Assembly: GCA_947494675.1 (NCBI GenBank)
Contig: CANLVP010000002.1
Location: 1 to 64,000, forward strand
Length of the DNA stretch: 64,000 nucleotides
Direction of reading: 5' to 3'
DNA from: an uncultured Paracoccaceae bacterium
GTDB taxonomy: Bacteria > Pseudomonadota > Alphaproteobacteria > Rhodobacterales > Rhodobacteraceae
Numbering within the stretch: position 1 is the stretch's first letter; every line of letters begins with the position of its first letter. Positions 58,215-64,000 of the stretch are shown here, one piece after another. The notes under the pieces were generated by a model, which ran no database searches, had not been told where the DNA came from, and saw only the letters and a list, made by a program, of their open reading frames with translations. The position numbers and the translations under genes were made by a program.

Positions 58215-59315
58215 ATGACCCGTATTGCATGGCTGCCTGAACCGACCAAACACCGCCAGAAGGCCCGGTTCTTTGCCGCCATCACGCAGGCGGCAGGGGG
58301 CGGGCAGGCGCTGTCTGCCGTGGCTGTGTCGGGGAAAGGCTTTCCCGAAACCACGGCCCGTGCCGTTGACTGCCTGAACCGCGCCAAACGCAAACCACGC
58401 AGTCCCTGGGGCAAGGCCGCCAAGCTCGCCTTTCTCAAGGGCCGCTATAACTTCGCCCGCCGCTGGTTCGCCGCGCACCCTGACCATATCGCCCTGTGCT
58501 GGCAGGGCCTGACTGGCACACGGCGCGCGGTGATGTTGGCCGCACAAGACGCCGGGGCCGCCCGGCTTTTTGCCGAACTCAGCCCGCTACCGGGCTACCT
58601 CACCCTTGATCCAAAAGGCGTCAACGCCGAAGGGTCAGTCCCGCAACACCCGGCCCATTACGCCGATATCCCCCCCGACGCGGAACTCTTGGACAAGATC
58701 AAATCGCAATTCGAATCCCGTACAGCACGGCGTAGTGACGTCGCCCAATCAAATGACGCGGCCCCAGATGAACCCTATATTTTTGTTCCGCTTCAGGTGC
58801 CCGACGACAGCCAAATGATCCTCTTTGCAGGCTGGGTCGGCTCTGCGACCGGGTTCATCGCAGCGCTTGCCAAAGCCTCCGCCGCACTGCCCGATGGCTG
58901 GCACCTGCGGCTCAAGGAACACCCCAGCGCCAAGGTGAAACTCACCGATCAGATCAACGCGGCCATCGCGTCAGGCGCGCGGATCGTGCTGGATAATCAA
59001 ACCGATAGCTTTGCCCAGGTGGCGGCCTCCCGCGCTGTGCTCACGGTCAATTCCTCCATGGGGTTGCAAGCGATGTTCTGGGACAAACCTGTCATCACCA
59101 CCGGCGACAGCTTTTACGCCATCCCCGGTATCGCCGATCACGCAGGCTCTGCCGATGCCCTCGCGCAGGCCCTGCAAAACGCGCCCAACGCCGGTTTTGA
59201 CGCCGATTTACGCGCGCGTTTCCTGACATGGCTTGCCACCCGCTACTATATCCCGCAGACGGACGCAGGGTTTGACACGGCCCGTATTGCCGCCCGGTTG
59301 AAAGGGGATTTGTGA
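58215..59315 (+). CDS. Capsular polysaccharide synthesis/export-like protein (KpsS/LipB type)
   Basis: 366 aa from the ATG at 58215 (GTG at 58194 possible). Seen: FVPLQVPDDSQMI, HLRLKEHPSAK and VLTVNSSMGLQAMFWDKPVITTGDSFYAIPG, typical of the Capsule_synth family, which adds Kdo linkers or other sugars to lipid-linked capsule. Ends 1 bp before the glycosyltransferase start. Confidence 0.75.
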   Translation: MTRIAWLPEPTKHRQKARFFAAITQAAGGGQALSAVAVSGKGFPETTARAVDCLNRAKRKPRSPWGKAAKLAFLKGRYNFARRWFAAHPDHIALCWQGLTGTRRAVMLAAQDAGAARLFAELSPLPGYLTLDPKGVNAEGSVPQHPAHYADIPPDAELLDKIKSQFESRTARRSDVAQSNDAAPDEPYIFVPLQVPDDSQMILFAGWVGSATGFIAALAKASAALPDGWHLRLKEHPSAKVKLTDQINAAIASGARIVLDNQTDSFAQVAASRAVLTVNSSMGLQAMFWDKPVITTGDSFYAIPGIADHAGSADALAQALQNAPNAGFDADLRARFLTWLATRYYIPQTDAGFDTARIAARLKGDL

Positions 59316-59316
59316 C

Positions 59317-60201
59317 ATGTTCTGGCGTCCGCGCACCATCACCAAACTGGCCCTGACACCACCCGTGGCACAGCCCAACCGCGCGGACCTTGGCATCGTG
59401 CTGATCGTCAAGAATGAGGCGAGGCATATCGCCGAATGGGCCGCCTTTCATCACGCCGCCGGTGTGCGCCACTTCATCGTCTACGACAACGGCTCGACCG
59501 ATGGCACGGCTGATGTCCTGCGCGACACGCTGCCTGCCGATGCGTTGACAGTGTTTCCATGGGACCAAAAGCTGAAGGACGGCCGCAGCGGTGCCGAAAT
59601 TCATAACCAAGTCCTCGCCTACGCCCATGCCCTGCGCAACTTTGGCGCAGGCTTTCGTTGGCTGGCCTTCATCGATGTCGATGAATTTCTGATCCCAGTG
59701 ACGGCCCCTGATCTGCCCACCGCCTTGGTGGACCTTTCAGATCACGCGCAAGTCTCGCTGCCATGGCATATGTTCGGACGAAATGGCTTTGAGGATGCGC
59801 CAGAGGGCGGGATCTTAACCAACTACCTGCAACGGTCCGACCCGACCAAGGCGACCCATAGTCTGAACTGGAAATGTATCGTCGACCCGACCCGCGTCAC
59901 AGGCGTCCGGGTGCATAGCTTTGACATCGACGGGGCAGGGATCGGCGTGAATGACGTGGGCACCTTGGCCACGCATAAGGACCGCGCCAACCGTGCCTTT
60001 TATTCCAACGCGGCGATCCAGTTGAACCATTACTACAGCCGTTCGAACGCGGAACTGCAGGCCAAGATCAACCGCGGCTCGAACAAGATCGTGCAGGCGC
60101 AAAAACATGTGGCGCGTGTAATGCGGATCGTGGATGAAATCGAAGCCGAAACGGTGGAAGACACATTAGCCCGCGACGTCGCTGCCCGTCTGCTTGGTTA
60201 A
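59317..60201 (+). CDS. Glycosyltransferase family 2/92-like protein
   Basis: 294 aa. GT-A fold: LGIVLIVKNEARHIAEWAAFH, VYDNGSTDGT, and the DxD motif in FIDVDEFLIP; then a C-terminal NHYYSRSNAELQAKI. Similar to the Glyco_tranf_2_4 group. Likely acts on surface polysaccharide with the upstream gene. Confidence 0.85.
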   Translation: MFWRPRTITKLALTPPVAQPNRADLGIVLIVKNEARHIAEWAAFHHAAGVRHFIVYDNGSTDGTADVLRDTLPADALTVFPWDQKLKDGRSGAEIHNQVLAYAHALRNFGAGFRWLAFIDVDEFLIPVTAPDLPTALVDLSDHAQVSLPWHMFGRNGFEDAPEGGILTNYLQRSDPTKATHSLNWKCIVDPTRVTGVRVHSFDIDGAGIGVNDVGTLATHKDRANRAFYSNAAIQLNHYYSRSNAELQAKINRGSNKIVQAQKHVARVMRIVDEIEAETVEDTLARDVAARLLG

Positions 60202-60278
60202 CGCAGCTTAAGACTTCGATGCATATGGTTTGTGCATCGTTTCTGCACGGTTTCTTGGCAGTTTCTGCATTGGCGAAT

Positions 60279-61283
60279 CTAACCGCCCGTATGGCTCATA
60301 TGTCTGTTAACCTGACCGTCCACCTTTTGGCGGGAATAGTCGAAGTCATGCCCCTTGGGCTTGTTGGAAATCGCCGCGCGAATGGCCTCTTCCAGCGGTG
60401 AATTGCTCTCGGATGACCGCAGCGGCCCACGCAAATCGGCGTGCCCCTCTTGCCCCAGACAGGTATAGATTTCGCCGGTGCAAGTGATCCGCACACGGTT
60501 GCAGCTTTCGCAGAAATTGTGGGACAAAGGTGTAATGAAACCAATGCGTTGCCCTGTTTCTTCGATGCGCACGTAACGGGCCGGACCACCGGTGCGGTCG
60601 GGCAAATCGGTCAGCGTGAATTGGTTTTCAAGCGTTTTGCGAAGGTCCTTGAGTGACCAAAACTGGCCGATCCGGTCCTCATTGCCCAAATCCCCCATCG
60701 GCATGACCTCAATAAAGGTCAGATCCACGTCCCGCGCCGCACACCATGCGGCCATGGTGAACAGCTCATCCTCGTTGAAACCCTTGAGTGCCACGGCATT
60801 GATTTTTACTTTCAAACCAACAGCTTGCGCCGCATCAATCCCACGCAAAACTTGCGGCAAGCGCCCCCAGCGGGTGATCTTGGCGAACTTGTCTTCGTCC
60901 AACGTATCCAGCGAAACATTAATCCGCCGCACCCCTGCGGCATATAGATCCGCCGCATGTTTTTCCAGCTGGCTGCCATTCGTCGTCAGCGTCAGCTCTT
61001 CCAGATCGCCACTGTCCAGATGGCGGGTCATCCCCTTGAAAAACTTGAGGATATCGCGCCGGACCAGCGGTTCCCCGCCAGTGATCCGCAGCTTTTTGAC
61101 GCCCATCCCGATAAAGGTCGAACACATGCGATCCAGCTCTTCCAGCGTCAACAGGTCCTTCTTGGGCAGGAAGGTCATCGTTTCGGACATGCAATAAACG
61201 CAGCGAAAATCGCAGCGATCCGTGACGGAAAGGCGCAAGTAATTGATCGCGCGGGCAAAAGGATCGATCAGGGGAGCATTCAT
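60279..61283 (-). CDS. moaA: GTP 3',8-cyclase
   Basis: 334 aa radical SAM enzyme. N-terminal cluster Cys24, Cys28, Cys31 (CDFRCVYC), GGEPLVRRD for SAM, second cluster CESCNRVR...[10 protein letters not shown], and the essential terminal Gly-Gly. It makes cyclic 3',8-dihydro-GTP, first step of molybdenum cofactor synthesis. No other moa gene is adjacent. Confidence 0.97.
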   Translation of the reverse strand: MNAPLIDPFARAINYLRLSVTDRCDFRCVYCMSETMTFLPKKDLLTLEELDRMCSTFIGMGVKKLRITGGEPLVRRDILKFFKGMTRHLDSGDLEELTLTTNGSQLEKHAADLYAAGVRRINVSLDTLDEDKFAKITRWGRLPQVLRGIDAAQAVGLKVKINAVALKGFNEDELFTMAAWCAARDVDLTFIEVMPMGDLGNEDRIGQFWSLKDLRKTLENQFTLTDLPDRTGGPARYVRIEETGQRIGFITPLSHNFCESCNRVRITCTGEIYTCLGQEGHADLRGPLRSSESNSPLEEAIRAAISNKPKGHDFDYSRQKVDGQVNRHMSHTGG

Positions 61284-61369
61284 GAGGATAACCTAAGCCC
61301 CGGCAAAGCCCTGCGCAAGGTGACACGCGGCGCTTGTCACGCCCTTTGCGGCACCATAACGTCTGCGCC

Positions 61370-61840
61370 ATGAAACGTCTTATCCTGATCCCGCTCTTGG
61401 CTGTCACGGCCTGTACCGAATTCCAAGCGGCCTTCGCGCCCGGCGTCGTCGACGCCCCGACCACGGCCCCGCAACCAACGCTTGACCCAACCCCGCCACC
61501 GCCGCCGCCACCCACCGCGCGCACGGTTGAACAATTTGACACCACAACGCAGGAAGATCGCGAAGCGGCTCTTGCGGCACCCGAACCCGCCGGCGAACAA
61601 AATCTCGGCACGGCCATCGGCACTTTGGGCAATCCAGCAGAGCCCGGAATCTGGGTTGAGACAGCATTGGTGAGCGAGCTCAAACCCGGTCGGATCACGT
61701 GGGAGGGCAATTCGGTGAATGTCGAACTGCGCCCCTCTGGCGGAGCAGCGGGGTCGGGGGCAGAAATCTCGCTCGCCGCGATGCGGTTGCTTGAGGCGCC
61801 ATTGGCCGGTCTGCACGAGATCAGCGTTTTCGCCGAATAG
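61370..61840 (+). CDS. Small lipoprotein, unknown function
   Basis: 156 aa from the ATG at 61370. Lipoprotein signal LAVTAC (Cys15), a Pro/Thr-rich linker with a run of seven prolines, then a small C-terminal domain (about 95-150) with GIWVETALVSELKPGRI. Family not recognised. Divergent from moaA. Confidence 0.65.
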   Translation: MKRLILIPLLAVTACTEFQAAFAPGVVDAPTTAPQPTLDPTPPPPPPPTARTVEQFDTTTQEDREAALAAPEPAGEQNLGTAIGTLGNPAEPGIWVETALVSELKPGRITWEGNSVNVELRPSGGAAGSGAEISLAAMRLLEAPLAGLHEISVFAE

Positions 61841-61939
61841 TTCGCCGGGCGCCGCTGTTGCCCGCTCGCGCGGTCAAGGCGCCCCGCCCACCGTCCCGGA
61901 AGCCATTGAATTAATGTGGTTATTTTTCTGATGTTGACT

Positions 61940-61990
61940 GGGGCGCTGCCCCAGACCCCGGGATATTTGTGGACCAAAGAAAGCCTAAGG
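61940..61990 (-). repeat. Dispersed 3'-end repeat, copy 2
   Basis: On the minus strand it starts at the TAG stop of the AlkD-like gene and reads TAGGCTTTCTTTGGTCCA, CAAATATCCCGGGGTC, then the perfect hairpin CTGGGGC-AGC-GCCCCAG. It matches copy 1 at 56384-56444 over the first 20 bases except one and ends in the same G/C hairpin. Confidence 0.7.
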
Positions 61991-62659
61991 CAATTTGCGT
62001 GCAGCGTCCTTGCGGGCGAAGGGTTTCATGCTTTCGCCGTGATTGTCGAGGAATGTGATGACGCGGGGCGCGTCGTGTTTGGACAATTCGCGCAGCCACC
62101 ACGCCACGGCCTTTTGGATGAACCATTCGGAATCGGTGACATAGGTCGCAGCCCAGCCGAGGATGCGGTCACGTGCTTCGAGTTCCGCTGGTTTGGGGTT
62201 GTTTTGCTTGGTCCATGGCAGCGTCATCACAAGCGCCGCGCGGCGGGTCCACATGTGGTCTGACGTTGTCCAGCTTTCCACCTGATCAAGGCGGCTGGGG
62301 TCCATCACCAGCCGTTTTTGACCTGCAATGCTGGCGTGATCGGCCACGGCCCAGGCGTCAAATTCAGGGACCCAGCTTGCGATCAGCTCCCAGGCGGCGG
62401 TGTCGTCGGGGCGGATGCGGGCTTGGGTCAAAAGCTTGGCCGCGGCAACCCGGCCTTCGTGGACGTTACTGCGCCATAGATCTGCGGCCAACGCCAGCCG
62501 GTCGTCGAGGGTGAGCGCGGCACGCCAGTCTTTCACGTGGGCATCGATCACCGGGTTGGCGACGCCAAGGTAGACACGGTCGACCTTGTGATAGGCCCGC
62601 ATTTCGGTGGCTTTTTGGACGTCACCGCCCAGTTGCGCGAGGGCGTCATCAGCCGTCAT
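61985..62659 (-). CDS. AlkD-like DNA alkylation repair protein (HEAT-repeat)
   Basis: 224 aa, all helical. ALK-repeat features: LAADLWRSNVHEGRVAAAKLL, WELIASWVPEFDAWAVADH and DSEWFIQKAVAWWLRELSKHD. Members excise or bind alkylated bases by a HEAT-like fold. ATGA overlap with glmS upstream. Confidence 0.87.
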   Translation of the reverse strand: MTADDALAQLGGDVQKATEMRAYHKVDRVYLGVANPVIDAHVKDWRAALTLDDRLALAADLWRSNVHEGRVAAAKLLTQARIRPDDTAAWELIASWVPEFDAWAVADHASIAGQKRLVMDPSRLDQVESWTTSDHMWTRRAALVMTLPWTKQNNPKPAELEARDRILGWAATYVTDSEWFIQKAVAWWLRELSKHDAPRVITFLDNHGESMKPFARKDAARKLP

Positions 62660-64000
62660 TCGACCGTCACGGATTTGGCCAGATTGCGGGGCTGATCGAC
62701 ATCCGTGCCCTTGGCCACAGCCGTATGATATGCGAGCAACTGCGCGGGCACCGCATAGACGATGGGCGCGAGCAGGTCAGGCGCCTCGGGCATAATCAGA
62801 GTGCGCCAGACACCTGATCCTGCTTCCTCTGCGCCCTTGCGGTCGGTGATCAACAGCACTTTGCCGCCGCGGGCCATGACCTCTTGCATGTTTGAGATCG
62901 TCTTGTCGAAAAGCGCATCGCGCGGGGCCATCACGATGACCGGCACATGGGCGTCGACCAGTGCGATGGGGCCATGCTTGAGCTCTCCAGAAGCATAAGC
63001 TTCGGCGTGTATGTAGCTGATTTCTTTCAGCTTCAACGCGCCTTCGTGGGCGAGCGGATACATCTGGCCCCGGCCCAGAAACAGGATGTCACGAGCCTCT
63101 GCCAATTCCTGCGCAATGTCCTGAACGGCCCCTTCGATGGTCAGCGCGACGTTCATGATGCCAGGCAACGCGGCGAGGTCCGCCAGATATGGCGCGAGGT
63201 CGGTGATGTGCCCACGATCCTGCGCGGCCTTCAGCACCAGCATCGCCAGAGTGGTCAATTGGCAGGTAAATGCCTTGGTTGAGGCCACGCCGATTTCCGC
63301 CCCAGCGAGGATCGGCAGGGCAAGATCGCTTTCCCGCGCAATCGTGCTTTCGGCGACGTTGACTACCGACACGATCTTCTCCGCTTTGCCTTCCATATAG
63401 CGCAGCGCGGCAAGGGTATCCGCTGTCTCGCCCGATTGGCTGACGAACAGCGCCACGGTGCCATCCGGCACGGGCGGTTCGCGGTAGCGAAACTCGGACG
63501 CCACATCGATTTCGACGGGCAGACGTGCGATTTGTTCGAACCAGTATTTGGCCACCATGCAGGCGTAGTAGGCGGTGCCGCAGGCAACCATGGTCAAGCG
63601 GTCGACCTTTGCGAAATCGAGGCCATCGCCAGGCAGGGTGACGGTCTTACCATCCGTGTAATGAGCCAGTGCGCCTTGTAGAACGGTGGGTTGTTCGGCG
63701 ATTTCCTTGGCCATGAAGTGTTTGAACCCGGCTTTATCGACGCGGGTCGTGTCAATCTGGATGACACGCATGTCGCGGTTGGCCAGCGCGCCATTGGCGT
63801 CGCGGATTTCAACCGAGTTGCGGGTGATGATGGCCCAGTCGCCTTCATCCAGATAGGTGATTTTGTCGGTCATCGGCGCCAGCGCAATGGCGTCAGAGCC
63901 TACGAACATTTCGCCTTCTCCGTGTCCAATCGCGAGGGGAGAGCCCTTGCGCGCCGCGATCAGCAGATCGTCCTCGCCGTCAAAAAGAAAACACAGCGCG
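62656..64000 (-). CDS. glmS: Glutamine-fructose-6-phosphate aminotransferase, 5' part beyond window
   Basis: The frame is open to the right edge, so the N-terminal glutaminase start is missing; the visible part begins in FLFDGEDDLL and IGHGEGEMFVGSD. Two SIS domains follow (VACGTAYYACMVAKYW; SQSGETADTLAALRYME; GRGQMYPLAHEGALKLKEISY), and the C-terminus is the conserved DQPRNLAKSVTVE. It makes glucosamine-6-phosphate for cell-wall and lipid A synthesis. Confidence 0.97.
   Translation of the reverse strand, partial: ALCFLFDGEDDLLIAARKGSPLAIGHGEGEMFVGSDAIALAPMTDKITYLDEGDWAIITRNSVEIRDANGALANRDMRVIQIDTTRVDKAGFKHFMAKEIAEQPTVLQGALAHYTDGKTVTLPGDGLDFAKVDRLTMVACGTAYYACMVAKYWFEQIARLPVEIDVASEFRYREPPVPDGTVALFVSQSGETADTLAALRYMEGKAEKIVSVVNVAESTIARESDLALPILAGAEIGVASTKAFTCQLTTLAMLVLKAAQDRGHITDLAPYLADLAALPGIMNVALTIEGAVQDIAQELAEARDILFLGRGQMYPLAHEGALKLKEISYIHAEAYASGELKHGPIALVDAHVPVIVMAPRDALFDKTISNMQEVMARGGKVLLITDRKGAEEAGSGVWRTLIMPEAPDLLAPIVYAVPAQLLAYHTAVAKGTDVDQPRNLAKSVTVE

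Noticed and set aside
1-64000. CRISPR arrays, tRNA, rRNA or insertion sequences
   Set aside because: No evenly spaced direct repeats with spacers, no tRNA cloverleaf in the gaps, and no transposase or integrase gene were seen. The only repetitive DNA is protein repeats (RTX, Ig, PqiB) and the 3'-end element.

Overview
The window is about 60% GC, densely packed, and rich in 4-nt ATGA stop/start overlaps. The gene set is typical of a marine alphaproteobacterium of the order Rhodobacterales (Roseobacter-like): a pca protocatechuate operon with an embedded BKACE gene, a ureDABC-EFG urease cluster, pntAB, a DUF3422 protein, GFA-family enzyme, peptide ABC transporters and type I secretion machinery. 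This assignment is inference from gene content; no rRNA or tRNA gene was seen. Both edges cut a gene: an RTX protein on the left and glmS on the right.

Layout. 1-2.8 kb: 3' part of a large RTX calcium-binding protein. 2.9-5.9 kb: three minus-strand genes forming an apparent cAMP module (class III adenylate cyclase, a membrane protein with a cyclic-nucleotide-binding fold, a Crp-type regulator), with a perfect TGTGA-N6-TCACA site inside the cassette. 6.2-10.2 kb: pcaC-pcaH-pcaG-BKACE-pcaB. 10.2-13.1 kb: a four-PAS GGDEF-EAL protein. 13.3-19.4 kb: the urease operon with two extra small genes. 19.5-21.9 kb: hybrid histidine kinase plus single-domain receiver. 21.9-24.7 kb: class IV aminotransferase, CrtA-like protein, VOC protein, thioesterase. 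24.7-29.0 kb: a pqiABC-type intermembrane lipid transport operon in which PqiA is split into two genes. 29.1-30.7 kb: a P-loop kinase and a YihY/BrkB membrane protein.

30.8-38.4 kb: a self-contained surface adhesin locus: a BapA-like Ig-repeat protein followed by a terminator and then outer-membrane lipoprotein, LapB-like ABC exporter and HlyD-like adaptor genes. 38.5-45 kb: assorted small genes around pntAB, which ends in a clear intrinsic terminator. 45.1-46.4 kb: DUF3422. 46.4-57.7 kb: a peptide/opine-type ABC transporter operon (minus strand) carrying a lone phage-type tail sheath gene at its distal end, diverging from argE-like, FAD oxidoreductase and M20 amidohydrolase genes that probably process the imported compounds. 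57.7-61.8 kb: a secreted hypothetical, two polysaccharide-related genes, moaA and a small lipoprotein. 62-64 kb: an AlkD-like repair protein and glmS.

The points most worth attention are the cAMP cassette with its internal CRP-consensus box and a degenerate nucleotide-binding domain, the orphan tail sheath inside a transporter operon, a dispersed repeat that supplies the stop codon of two unrelated genes, the split PqiA with an apparent TTGA coupling, and the insertion in UreC.
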